From contig OX463787.1 in the NCBI GenBank assembly GCA_949825025.1, positions 3,100,001 through 3,164,000 of the forward strand: a stretch of DNA of 64,000 bases, in the 5' to 3' direction. Positions 25,405 to 36,533 of this stretch are shown here, piece by piece. Both the position numbers and the translations under genes were made by a program. How positions within the stretch are numbered: the first letter of the stretch is position 1; each line of letters opens with the position of its first letter. Below the pieces are notes generated by a model that saw nothing but the letters and a program-made list of their open reading frames with translations, did no database searches and was not told the DNA's origin. The DNA comes from Siphlonurus alternatus (lineage: Eukaryota > Arthropoda > Insecta > Ephemeroptera > Siphlonuridae).

Positions 25405-25780
25405 ATTTGCGTTAAATATTATTGTTGTAGAACAGAGGAAATTAAAGTAAAAACAATGAGGACATTCTCTTGGGAGATTGATTTTAATTTAATAGTTCCA
25501 CATTAAGTTTAATATGAGATATATTTTGTGACTAAAGGGATTATGATGTATAATAAACAAAATAAGAATAAATCAGTGCGTTTAATATAAACATGAAAAA
25601 AATGACATTCTACACTGTCGCATAACGTCCTTGCTTGGCAGTTATTGGTAGATTTTAGACAGTTTGTAACGAAGGACCTAATTGGTCGACAGGAACCGAA
25701 ATACTACCGAACATACACGAAGAAAATTAATTAAAATTAGAGACCTTGTAAATTGAATTTGTACCTAGAGACAACAAAAA
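25405..25780. other. Spacer upstream of the small ORF
   Basis: AT-rich. TTTGTACCTAG ends at 25769, an acceptor-like site 11 bp before the following ATG. Confidence 0.4.
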
Positions 25781-25927
25781 ATGTCTCTTCATTCAACAAT
25801 TGGCAACGTCGCTTTTCTTATATCATTCTTATCACTCTTACATATAAGCCTTTCTGTCCAAGCACGTCAATATTTATATGACTTGTTCTATGCTGCATGG
25901 CCTAAAGAATGTAATAAATATATTTAA
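25781..25927 (+). CDS. Candidate 48-aa secreted peptide precursor
   Basis: ATG at 25781 is preceded by AACAAAAA, a good animal start context. TAA is at 25925-25927. The N-terminus MSLHSTIGNVAFLISFLSLL, then HISLSVQA, looks like a signal peptide: a polar start, a hydrophobic core and an A-X-A-like site. Cleavage after Ala28 would leave a 20-residue tail, RQYLYDLFYAAWPKECNKYI, with a single Cys. An acceptor-like CCTAG lies 11 bp upstream, and AATAAA follows at about 25973, 45 bp past the stop. Together these look like the last exon of a small secreted-peptide gene. The family is not recognised. Hydrophobic short ORFs arise by chance in AT-rich DNA. Confidence 0.32.
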   Translation: MSLHSTIGNVAFLISFLSLLHISLSVQARQYLYDLFYAAWPKECNKYI

Positions 25928-26198
25928 TTTTGCAAATATACATATAAACATCATCTGTATATAGTAATAGTAAATAAAACTTGAACATTTGACGAGCATG
26001 AGACTCACTATTAGTGTTGAACTGGCAACACTGTGGCCATGTAGACTCGGGAGAGGTAATTGTGACTCACCTCACATGAACTCTAACAGTGTTGTCAGAT
26101 GAGTCAGACGAGTGGACTTATTTCTACAATCCAGCATGGAAAGTGTTCCAGTATTAGTAACAATAGCTGTACCTTGCAAATTCTCAAATTCATTCTCA

Positions 26199-26520
26199 AA
26201 TGGAGTATTGTCCTCAATTTTTTTTATTGCAGAAATGGATAGAACGTGCAAAGTTATGCTACCCTGATTTTTTTCAGATTTTTTAGAGCCCGGGAAGTAT
26301 TTTTAAAAAATTATTGAAAGTACTTTTTGTGACGTCACGCGGCGACAAGTCCTATCTTTTTCTTAAGGAGCGGCGTCTCGTGACGTCACAAAAATAACTT
26401 TCAATAATTTTTTAAAAATAGTTCCCGGGCTCTAAAAAATCTGAAAAAAATCAGGGTAGCATAACTTTGCATCGTCTATCCATTTCTGCAATAAAAAAAA
26501 TTAAGGACAATACTCCATTA
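26199..26520. mobile_element. Foldback element FB-A, copy 2
   Basis: Complete hairpin bounded by AATGGAGTATTG and CAATACTCCATT. TGACGTCA occurs in both arms (26330, 26381). GCAAAGTTATGCTACCCTGA has its complement in the right arm. Confidence 0.92.
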
Positions 26521-26580
26521 TCTTAAAATCGTCCAAACCTCCCTTTTTGACATATTTTACTGGATAAAAAACATTTCAAT

Positions 26581-26979
26581 GGGGGGTGTGGCGCATTGTG
26601 CTTGACCGGGTCTCGTCAGATCACCGAAGTCAAGCAACGCCACGCGTGGTTAGTAGTTGGATGGGTGACCATTTTCAACAAAAACCACGTTTCCCACCCA
26701 GGGGTAAAACGTTGCGCTTTTCCACTATGTGGTTCCCCTGGCTTTGGACCATTGCACTTCCGGTTCATTGACAAAAGCTGTAGCGTCCATCCTGGCTGAG
26801 ATTGCCACGTTTCCCTCAGTCGCAGGCAAATACCGGGATGGATTTGCAAGGCCGTGGCCGCCCCCGTTCTGGAAGAGCCCGCGAAACGCTCAAATTAGGG
26901 TTTCGGAAGGTTCGGGGTTTCAAAGTAGTATGTAATTAGTAAGTAGAAGTGCCCAATAGGGTTTGATTAAAAAAAAAAA
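26581..26979 (+). mobile_element. 5S-SINE (subfamily a), full-length copy
   Basis: Starts GGGGGGTGTGGCGCATTGTG. The 5S head (GGTCTCGTCAGATCACCGAA ... TTGGATGGGTGACC) is followed by the body, the central module (GCTGAGATTGCCACG, TTTCCCTCAGTCGCAGG) and the tail GGGTTTGATT plus an A run. It is the clearest copy for defining the subfamily. Confidence 0.93.
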
Positions 26980-29310
26980 TCAACTCAAATACTTATTCTT
27001 CTTTGGTGTCTGTACCATGATCTGTTCTGTCTCGTTCTAATTAATATTAAGGCAAATATGTCCTGTATTTCCTTCATCAAATTCCCAATAGTAATAAATT
27101 CACGCTACAATACATCTGACGTGTATTAATTAATAAAACGTATTTGACAATTCTGAGAATTGTGAGCCAAAGTTTTGTCCTTCAGGCGCTAATTTCCCTC
27201 GAGTGGAACTTTAGTTTGTCGTCTGTGTTTCAGATATTGCCTAACGTTGTGGAATTCCTTGGGGGACTTTGTTTTAAATACACGTTTTAGATTTAAATGA
27301 AAGTGTTGGCATTTTAACCTTTCAAATTTCTGTATGATTACAATTTTTATCTCCATACAGTTTATAATGAAGTAAAGGATTTATTATTGTCAATTATCGT
27401 AATGAATGGAATTATTTAACATTGCTTTAAAGCTGTCAATTTTTTTTTTTTTAATTAAAAACATTTATTTAAAACACAACAAAAATATTTGTTTTGTTTT
27501 TTATAATAATATTATTTTTTTATATGTAATAATAATTAATAAGGTTATAATAATTATTTAGAATAATATTAATATTTATTATTCTAAAAAAAATTTATGT
27601 AATTTTAAATAATTATTAAATTAAAAAATAAATATAATTTTCAATAAAATATCTGAAAATTTTTTTTTTTTTACAGTTTAATGTTTATTAATTCAATTTT
27701 ATTATATATATAAAATAAAACATTAAATCTCACTCGTATGGCTTGCAGCCTAAATAAGTCCTGTTCATCTCATGTTTGTTCGATTTGATGTATTATACTG
27801 CACAGAGGGAGGTTTGCAAATAAGATTGAAAAGGAATTTTGTATAATTTCGGATATAATATATTATAACATTGCTAGGTGCGGAAAATGAAATTTATTAT
27901 GACGAAATAAGTTAAAATAAAAAAAAAGTATCAGAAGTGTTATGAAAAATATACCAAAATTAATTAATTTCCAGTTTTAAATTTTTTTTTATCGTATGCG
28001 GGTGAGTTTATAGTTTTTACAGTCCTAACTTCATATTTAGTATGTTCCTGGGTATGTCTCTGCATCGCAACTCCCACACGAGGCTATTTTATCTCACAAA
28101 TCGTGTTTGGAAACTCCCTTTCAAAATAGTGTGTTTTGAAAATTTTCTTTGATCCGATTTTCACTTGTAAAGGGACTCATGATATTTAAGTATCTCACAA
28201 AAAGGATTATTTCGTCATATTTCCATTCTATCAAAATATTTGTATATGAAGACTATTGTAAAGATATGTATGGGTTTTGTGCAAGCTGGCAGCTATTGAA
28301 TTTCTACTCTGGACTAAAGGAGATAGACTATTGCATTAAACTGAGGACTCAATGTAGAGTATTATTTTATTGTTATGCTATCATCACTAATGCAATGTAT
28401 ATTATATTTTAGACCTAATTAATAATACGTGTGAGAGCCAACAACTCGTACTGTAACAAATACATGTATTTTAAACATGTATAAAGTGTTTGTATTAGCT
28501 ATTTTGCTCAATAAAAACCTATGCTATACTTTTCAATATTAAAAATATATGAATCTAGATATGATATGATTTTTTTTTCTTTTTTTTTTTTTTTTTTTTG
28601 CTGAAACCAAAACTTTTTAATATTATGTATTTTTCTTCTCTATTAATAATATTAACTTATTAATAAGTCATTGTATTAATATTTATAAGTTTTTCATTAG
28701 AATATACAGTATTTTAAATATTCAAATGTCTTAGTTCCTTTCATAATAACACATAACTAATGGAAAATTAAATAATCTACTTAATATATTTTCTTAAAAA
28801 TGTTAATTAATACAAGTTAATGTAGTGAAATTTATAAAGGTCCAAGTCAAAAAAGTGACCAATGCAATAACAACGTGAAAAAATGAGAACTATTTAAAAA
28901 AATGAATGTAATTTTTTTAAATAAACAGAGTGTACTTCTATCCATGTTTTTCTATCAGAATATAATGAACATAAAACCATTTGAGTATATTTTATGATAT
29001 TCAATTTATTTTAACATGTACCGATCAGTAGAAAGTCTTTGTTGACTTTATCCTCTGAAAATATTTGCACAGGAACTCTACAGCTGAAATATCGAAGGTG
29101 GTCCAGCTTTTATGTCCTAGAGATAAGGAGAGGTTAGAAACGGATATTAAATGTTTCTCCATGTTCTGTAGAAAGAAGATAATGTCTTTTTCACATGAGT
29201 TAGGTGTTATGTCCTAACATGATCGTTAAATTTAAGAGTAGACCTTAAGGTATAATATTACCATCATAAATAATAACACTTTTTACTTTTTTATGTGTAC
29301 ATTAAGGATA
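26980..29310. other. AT-rich spacer
   Basis: No repeat family or gene confirmed. A GC-richer stretch at about 27165-27270 is open in one forward frame for roughly 58 codons (including VLQALISLEWNFSLSSVFQI). An 87-codon ORF at 28149-28412 is also unconvincing. A 17-nt T run lies near 28590. Confidence 0.4.
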
Positions 29311-29552
29311 ATGTTTCCACCCAGTATGGTAATGTACTTGTGTGTGGTTCCCCAGGCTTTAGACATCGATTTGGTCCATTGAAAAAAAAATTGAGGTGTC
29401 CGTCCTGACTGAGGTTTACCACGGTTCCCTCAGTTTTACCTCAGTGAATGCTGGGACGCGAAATATGCCGTGGTCATCATTCTTTTTCTCCCTTATCCCT
29501 ACCCATTAACCCCACAGCAAGATATAAGCTCTTAAGATCCTTGCAAAATAAT
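29311..29552 (+). mobile_element. 5S-SINE (subfamily b), head-truncated
   Basis: Body GTGTGTGGTTCCCCAGGCTT, then TTTGGTCCATTG. Central module GTCCTGACTGAGGTTTACC, then GGTTCCCTCAG; then TGAATGCTGGGACGCG, ending in AATAATAATAAT after CCTTGCAAA. The 5S head is missing. Confidence 0.85.
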
Positions 29553-29597
29553 AATAATATGAGTACTCCATAACGTATAATATACCACAATCATAAA

Positions 29598-30177
29598 TTC
29601 AATTCAATTCAATTCTTTTATTTAACCACTGGTTATACAAGTACAACATGGGTTACGTCATTTTAACAAAAAAAAAAAAAACAGTTACAACAAGACAATA
29701 ATACATAAACACAAATAACCAACAATAGCACTTCCTAAAATAAATTAAATCTACAAAATAACTCCCTTTATTTTTTATTTACATCATATAAGGATGCGGG
29801 TATTAAATGTTATATATCTTGCAATATCTGGTGCTGCGAGTTCAAGATATCTTTTCAGAGCACTAAATATAAATGGTATTACACGATAAATATTATTTAT
29901 TGTATTCAATTAATTTTTTACTACTAGAAAATTTCAACTCCATGACGTAAACAAGTTTCTTGTATGTTGGGAAATTATAATGTATGTAATAAGTAGAAAA
30001 ATTGCATTGTGTAATACTGTCTTCAAAGTAGTTTATCCCCAAGAAGCTTTTTAATATAACACATATTAGAAAATGTTCACACACAGAGCAGGAGACTAGT
30101 AGATCATGGAGTTTGATATATTTGTTATAATAACTTATAATTTGATGCATTATATTGTTTTCAGTTTTAGAATGCAT
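29598..30177 (-). mobile_element. Possible LINE 3' end
   Basis: On the minus strand, AACCAGTGGTTAAATAAAAG runs into GAATT repeats at 29598-29617. Tandem-repeat tails of this sort terminate many non-LTR retrotransposons. A 94-codon minus-strand ORF (29893-30177, containing KSFLGINYFEDSITQC) lies upstream in the same orientation and would sit just before the 3' UTR. I recognise no reverse-transcriptase or CCHC motif in it. The tail is fairly clear; the link to the ORF is inference. Confidence 0.38.
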
Positions 30178-30196
30178 TCAATTATTAATGTATATA

Positions 30197-30298
30197 CCTT
30201 AGAAAATTCTCCTTTGCGGCCTTGTCAATCACCATGCCTTGTAATAATAACACAAGTCATGTTGATTGACAAGGCTGCAAGTGGTAAATTTTCCAAGG
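30197..30298. repeat. Imperfect palindrome, 102 bp
   Basis: CCTTAGAAAATTCTCCTTTG and GGCCTTGTCAATCACCATG pair with the right-hand ATGTTGATTGACAAGGC and GGTAAATTTTCCAAGG. It could be a small element or a transcribed hairpin. Confidence 0.65.
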
Positions 30299-30428
30299 TG
30301 ACGAGTGTACAAAAATATATAAAATATTTATATTTTTATTAAAACACGCCAACAAATGGGCACGTACATTGTCTCATGTCAATTTCCATGACAAAATCAA
30401 ATCAGTGTAATATATTATATAAAATGAA

Positions 30429-30762
30429 TAATGGAGTACCGACCTAATTTTATTTTTATTGCAGAAATGGATAAAGGGTGCAAAGTTATGCCACTCTGAT
30501 TTTTTCAGATTTTTTTAGAGCCCGGCAACTATTTTTTAAAAATTATTGAAAGTGCAGAAAAAGTGCCGCCTCTTGCCGCCTCTTGCCGCCTCTCTTAATA
30601 AAAGATAGGACCCAAAAGGGGCGTGGATTCGAACCCGACCTCGCCAAAAATTTTTAGCAATACTTCCCGGTCCCTAAAAAATCTGAAAAAAATCAGAGTT
30701 ACATAACTTTTCATCCTCTATCCATTTCTGCTATAAAAATTTTTGAGGTCGATACTCCATTA
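30429..30762. mobile_element. Foldback element FB-A, copy 3 (variant loop)
   Basis: Usual FB-A arms, flanked by TA. The loop differs: a triplicated TGCCGCCTCT, then a TCGAACCCGACCTCGCC stretch. No CRE in this copy. Confidence 0.87.
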
Positions 30763-30861
30763 TATATATTTTTATTTATTTAATTTTTTTCCTCATTTTC
30801 ATTCATCAACTGTTTTTCTTGTTTATTGTAACTTCCCTCTACAAATAATATATTGCATAAA

Positions 30862-31182
30862 CAATGCAGGAGTATCGACCTCAATATTTTTTTATTGCAG
30901 AAATGGATAGAGGATGCAAAGTTATGCTACCCTGATTTTTTTCAGATTTTTTAGAGTCCGGGAAGTATTTTTAAAAAATTATTGAAAATTCTTTTTGTGA
31001 CGTCACGAGACAAGAAAAAGATAGGACTTGCCGCCGCGTGACGTCACAAAAAGGACTTTCAATAATCTTTTAAAAATATTTCCCAGGCTCTAAAAAATCT
31101 GAAAAAAAATCAAGGTAGCATAACTTTTTACCCTCTATCCATTTCTGCAATAATAAAAAAATTGAGGTCGATACTCCATTAT
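30862..31182. mobile_element. Foldback element FB-A, copy 4
   Basis: Typical hairpin 100 bp from copy 3. The left end is altered to GCAGGAGTATCGACC. CREs lie at 30998 and 31039. Confidence 0.9.
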
Positions 31183-31223
31183 TATTTTTATTATTATTTA
31201 AAGATCAAATTGCAGCTAATACG

Positions 31224-31327
<104 letters not shown>

Positions 31328-31409
31328 AATATGGGGGTTGCAATTCGAGACAATAGAGATACCCCCTCCCCTGCCCCTAAAAATCACATATCGCGTAAAA
31401 ATATTATAA

Positions 31410-31682
31410 ATAAACATTGTAATCGTTCGTTCTGTACCTAAGCATATAAGTGTCTACTGCTATTTCATTCTATTTGCGTGGTACTGTTCCGAAGCCTACG
31501 TGCCTACCTGTGTCCCGTTATTTTTGCGAGGTACTGTACCCAACAATATAAATTGCAAGTCTTTTGAGCCAGGTGTTGCCAACAATGAAGTGAAAAGAAA
31601 TAAATTGAAGAGACAGAGTATCATTGTGAAGAAAACAATAGGCTCATTTTACGTTGTTAAAAGTTACGATATTGAGCCTTAA
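31410..31682 (+). CDS. Candidate terminal exon, open for 90 codons
   Basis: The forward frame is open from 31410 (TAA at 31407) to TAA at 31680-31682. The C-terminal half reads [20 protein letters not shown], then [15 protein letters not shown]. It is charged and unlike the surrounding AT-rich ORFs. AATAAA follows near 31783. No ATG lies in frame near the start, so it would need an upstream exon. GTACTGTACCCAACAAT within it also occurs near 650 beside a family T element, which raises the chance that part is repeat. No domain recognised. Confidence 0.25.
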   Translation: MNIVIVRSVPKHISVYCYFILFAWYCSEAYVPTCVPLFLRGTVPNNINCKSFEPGVANNEVKRNKLKRQSIIVKKTIGSFYVVKSYDIEP

Positions 31683-31799
31683 TGCTTTAAATTGTGTTGT
31701 GAGAAAATACAAGTGCTCTTAACACATGCAATTTGTCTTTATGTAACACGTTCATGTAAACGGCAAAATATATAGTTAAATAAAATACAGAGCAGGTTT

Positions 31800-33189
31800 A
31801 CACGAAAAGTAAGAATTAGAAGTTTTTTGCTTTCTTTGCTTTGTTTGTAATATGTAAGTATATGATTTAAAATCTACCATTAAGTTTTTTTTTTTCAATA
31901 AATGTTTTCGGTGAAGAAAATAAATAATATAATTATGAAAAGTAAAAATCTGTCTTTCTGATCAAACTAAATAAATAGTCTCGATTTATCCGAGGAAGAG
32001 AACAGATGATTCCCGAAAGCTAATAAAGAAAACAGGTGCACCTGAAATGTAGTCATAATAATAAAAACATTAACATTATAATTCAGTGCTCAAGTTTCTC
32101 GACGTACTACAACAAAATCGACGAGTGGAAACAGTCCAGTAAGATTCAATTACCATTTATTAATACAAACTAAATACATTAGACACAAAATATATTATAT
32201 GTAAATATAATATATATTTATGTATGTACAGTATAATTTTTATGTCATATTCAGAAGTATCCAAATGAATTTAAAGCGAAATGTTTTGTGAATGAAAATG
32301 TTGACACTATAAAATTTAGCAAGTGTCAGTAGGAAGTCACTTTGACCGTTTGACGTTAATTGAAAAAAGCTAAGAGGCTTTCTCAATTAATATCATCAAT
32401 TTTTCTTGTTAATTCTATTTACATAATTTTTTAATTCCTCTATAAAATTTTTTCTTGTAAGTAAAAACTGTGTGCAATAATTTATAGACAAATTTTATTG
32501 TGTAATACTGGCTTTTTAAAAAGCTTTGATCATTTTATTATTAAATTGAGGGAATTCAATATTTTCCTATAATGATTTGTGACTCTTTCCCCTTTATTAC
32601 TAATTTAAAACATGAATTTTAAGCCCATATAAACCTGTTTCCATATTTAATTTATTCAACAATTTTGATAACTGTTAACCATTAAAAAGTTAACATATCC
32701 TTTATAAATCCCAAACGCATAATATTATAACTTTTGCGTCCATTGTTAATTTCACCAACATGGCTACCATACAGTTTTACATCAAGTACGCCATCCACTT
32801 AAACCCTAAGGCCAAACCATAGTCAAGTTTTCCTGCATTACAAATTCTTCCCTAGGGGGTCACCAACCAACTATACTTCAACCAAAGTCCTGAAATATCT
32901 AAAATTATATTAATTTAATTTACAACATATGGAAATAATCACCCAGGGTAGTTTATATCATGTTAGGATCAAGTATTGGAGACTCAAGTACGCAACATTT
33001 ATATCCCTTAGAGAATTGTGTGGCTTGAGGCTTAAGTACAATGGTTAAGAGGCGTTCTTTTATACTGTGAACAAGTTAAAAAAAAATGAAACAATGTTTT
33101 ATACTTATAATATTAAGCTCAGGAGTTTTATTTGTCTTAATAATTTATAACTTGTATGTTGGTAGCTGATTCATACTGACACAATTTTA

Positions 33190-33192
<3 letters not shown>
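31800..33192. other. AT-rich spacer
   Basis: No gene or named repeat seen. Confidence 0.5.

Positions 33193-33282
<90 letters not shown>
33193..33282. repeat. (GA)n microsatellite
   Basis: Pure GA array of about 45 units. Confidence 0.97.
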
Positions 33283-33285
<3 letters not shown>

Positions 33286-33394
33286 TTTTTAAATGTGTAA
33301 CAGCCTTATTGGTATAGGTCAATATAAATTGATAACACTTGTTTTTAATAAGCGATGGTGTTAATTTATTTTCTTCTATTATATCACAAATAAT

Positions 33395-33556
33395 TGGGCG
33401 CGATTCACGAATCAGTTATAACCAGGTTTCTAAGCACGTTTAGCTTAACCACGTTTAACTAGGTAGTTTAACACGTAAAACAGGTATAGTTAAACGTGGT
33501 TAAGCTAAACGTGGTAAACGTAGAAACCTGGCTAACTGCTTCGTGAATCGCACCCA
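33395..33556. mobile_element. Family N MITE, copy 1
   Basis: TGGGCGCGATTCACGAA pairs with TTCGTGAATCGCACCCA. Inner arms are CCAGGTTTCTAAGCACG and TTTAGCTTAACCACG. The second copy (48210) is in the opposite orientation. Non-coding. Confidence 0.88.
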
Positions 33557-33615
33557 TTTGGATGTTTATAATACGCACATCACAGCGAGATACAGAACGT
33601 ATACAGGTTGTGAAA

Positions 33616-34814
33616 TATGGAGTAGTGACCTCAAAATTTTTTATTGCAGAAATGGATAGAGTGCAAAGTTATGCTACCCTGATTTTTTTCAATTTTTTTT
33701 GAGCCCGGAAAGTATTTTTAAAAAATTATTGAAAGTCCTTTTTGTGACGTTACGAGGCGGCAAGTCCTATCTTTATCTTAAAGAGAGGCGCCGCGTGACG
33801 TCACAAAAAGTACTTTCAATAATTTTTTAAAAATAGTTCCCGGGCTTTAAAAAATCTGAAAAAAATCAGGGTAGCATAACTTTGCACCCTCTATCCATTT
33901 CTGCAATAAAAAAAATTGAGGTCCATACTAGGGCTGTAAATAACCGAGAAAAATGTTTAACCGGTGACCGTCAACTTTTAACCGGTTTTTAATCAAACCG
34001 AAGTTCGATTAAAAACCGCTCAGAATTCTCAAAATGTTTGATCGATTAAAAAACCCGTCTAATCGTTATCGGTTAATTTTATTCGATCGGTTAATTATTT
34101 GAATTTATTTGATCGGTTAATTTAACCGAAACGGCTTACTCTGCGCCATCGGTTATTTTTTGACAATTATCACGTTAAATTAAGATAGATTTAATACAAT
34201 TGCATACATAACTGAATATAGTTCAATATTCTTTTTCCTTCAAGATTCAATATAACGATAAAAAAAATAAAGATAATAAAAAAAGTTTTTAAAAGTTAAT
34301 TTTTTACAATCTTATCTGATATGGTATGCACAAAACGTTCACCTAATGTATTAATTATTTTAAAAAGTACAAAAAGAAAAATATATTCATGCCGAAATAG
34401 TTATATATATTATAAACTATTTTCTGCAAACAGACTGAATAAACTTATAATAGTTATAATTTAAAAACAAATTGTACGTGCTTTATTAGCAATTAGTGCC
34501 ATCAGTGCAATTATATTTTAACCTAACTGAAAATTTACTCACAGTTCACGATATGTCAATTAATTTTTTTGCATTTAAAAAAATTATTAAAAAAAAATTA
34601 ACCGCGGCGGTTTAAAGTGCCTAAAATTATGACACGGCTAGAAACGGTTAAAATTGACTATCGGTTAATTTTTAATTTTAATCGAAGTTCGGTTAAATGG
34701 TTAAATTAACCGTAACATCGAGTAACAGTGTTTTATGAAAACGATTAACCGTGGGGTTTTAACCGGACGGTTAATCAACCGGTTAAAATTTACAGCCCTA
34801 GTCCATACTCTATT
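33616..34814. mobile_element. Foldback FB-A, copy 5, split by a hAT element
   Basis: A complete FB-A hairpin whose right end (GAGGTCCATAC/TCTATTG) is interrupted by the element at 33929-34800. The two parts rejoin cleanly once the insert and one duplication are removed. Only one arm keeps an exact CRE (33796); the other is TGACGTTA. Confidence 0.92.
33929..34800. mobile_element. Non-autonomous hAT element with CGGTTA arrays
   Basis: 872 bp, with 13-bp perfect TIRs TAGGGCTGTAAAT / ATTTACAGCCCTA. An exact 8-bp duplication, GTCCATAC, flanks it (33921-33928 and 34801-34808). The outer 200 bp on each side are dense in TTAACCG/CGGTTA motifs, probably transposase binding sites. The AT-rich interior has no ORF of note. 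Confidence 0.95.
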
Positions 34815-35047
34815 GTGAGTGATGTTAGTATTGCACTCCTATTTATACATTACTAAGGTAAACTGACACTTGACTAGTCAGTAGCTACATTTTAATATTT
34901 GTTATTGCATAGTTCTGCTTCTAATAATAGATATTATAGTCAGTAATTTTCATGGTTGGTTACTAATCAATTTAATCAATCACAGCTGTTACTGCACTGG
35001 TTCAAGCAAGGTGTTAATTTCTAACATATATGCTTAATTTTGGAATG
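34815..35047. other. Spacer
   Basis: Nothing recognised. Confidence 0.5.
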
Positions 35048-35295
35048 CTAACGCGCCCTATGTTAAAAAAAAAATCCCACACATAAAATCATGAGATATA
35101 TCAATATATCTTAAAATATTCTCCTCTGCATCCCTTATCAGTGGCTAAAATATCAGACCGAATATAAATTCGAGCTTAGTTTTTAAAATTTGTAAACCTG
35201 AAATTTTGCTATTGATAGGGGATGAATATTGAGTAGAAAATTTTATTTATTTTCATAATTTTCATGTGATTTTTTTATTATTGGGCGCTTAACAC
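35048..35295. mobile_element. Family H foldback, diverged copy
   Basis: CTAACGCGCCCTATGTTAAA at the left, TTGGGCGCTTAACAC at the right. Arms with ATTCTCCTCTGCATCCC and GATAGGGGATGAATA. Related to 42940 and 58876. Confidence 0.75.
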
Positions 35296-35943
35296 TTGTT
35301 AATAAAATTATGGACAAAGATGTTATACGATTAAATGAAATCATCTTCTAATTGTATATGAAGCCAAACATCAAGAAATGGCAGAACAGTTGTAGCAGCT
35401 GAAAGATTCTTTTCCTATAGGAATTTCGCTCATAAAACATTTATTCGATTAAAAAATTTATTTAATTTATAAAATTAATTTTTAAATTTTAATATAAAAT
35501 ATAATTATTAAAAATTTAAAAACATATTAAAAGTATTTATGTAATTAATATTAGAATTATTTATGCCAAAAATTTAATTTAAAACATTAAATTAATTACA
35601 ATTTTGTAATTTAACATTTAAATATTCTAACAATATTTTAATTTTTTACATTAACAGTTAAAATAATAATAAAAAAAAACATCTTATATGATTAATATGT
35701 TATTAGAACTTAAAGCAAATACATATAGCTGGTATAATATAATTAGTAATTAATTTATAATTGAGTTACGTAAGATGGTAATTATATTTGTCGTGAACAT
35801 GTCTTGACAACGTGATTGAACCTGCTCAAGCGTTACATTTAAGATTATGTGCTGAGAGTTACTAATCTTCGTCTTACATTCATTCGAGCGTGAGGTACAC
35901 TTCGCGACGTGTGGAATGTGTTGATAGATCGCTGAAATCATAA
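35296..35943. other. AT-rich spacer
   Basis: A 63-codon minus-strand ORF (35750-35941, containing IPHVAKCTSRSNECKTK) is more polar than most random ORFs here, but has no recognisable motif or splice context. Confidence 0.4.
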
Positions 35944-36533
35944 ACTCTGGAAAGCATGAACGTTAACTCCTGTCTCACTTGCTAGAGCTCCAATAGACAA
36001 AGAGATGCAGATTTGTAATTAGGAATTTGTATGCCATTTTTTTTACTAGTTCAGTTGAAAGAGGTTGTTGAAAAATACACCCATGAATTTTGTGATTTTT
36101 TCAAGTAAAGCATCATACCAGAAATGGAGATTTAAAAAGTCACGTGACCTGGAGGCATCGCCTATGACGTCACGTTGCTATGGAAACAAATATAATAAAC
36201 GATATAAACTTGGGTTAATTATTGCTTGTTTATTTTTTTTTCCAAAGCAACGTGACGTCATAGGCGATGCCTCCAGTTCACGTGACATTTTAAACCTCCA
36301 TTTATGGTATGATGCTTTACTAGAAAAAAATCACATAAAATTCAGGGGTGTATTTTTCAACGACCCCTTTCAACTGAACGAGTAAAAAAATGGCATGCAA
36401 ATTCCTAATTTAGGAAATGTAATAATAGCACCCAGTCTATCAATATAATAGTTTTGGTTCACCACGCTTCTATAGACTGCGTGGTAACGTCCACAAAAAA
36501 AGCAGGAGTAACGTTCGTGGTGTCAAGAGGTGT
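35944..36533. mobile_element. Family T element, copy 3, with nested palindrome
   Basis: Left end CTCTGGAAAGCATGAACG, right end GCAGGAGTAACGTTCGTGG. The two halves of the T body are separated by a 394-bp palindrome at 36017-36410. Confidence 0.87.
36017..36410. mobile_element. Nested foldback with CRE and X-box-like arms
   Basis: AATTAGGAATTTGTATGCC pairs with GGCATGCAAATTCCTAATT. Both arms hold CACGTGAC, GGCATCGCCTATGACGTCAC (and its complement), and GTTGCTATGGAAAC, one base off the RFX consensus. A 106-codon ORF spans it but reads mirror-image sequence, so it is not a gene. Confidence 0.88.

Noticed and set aside
36065..36385. 106-codon ORF
   Set aside because: It lies wholly in the palindrome 36017-36410 and reads both arms; there is no independent coding signal.
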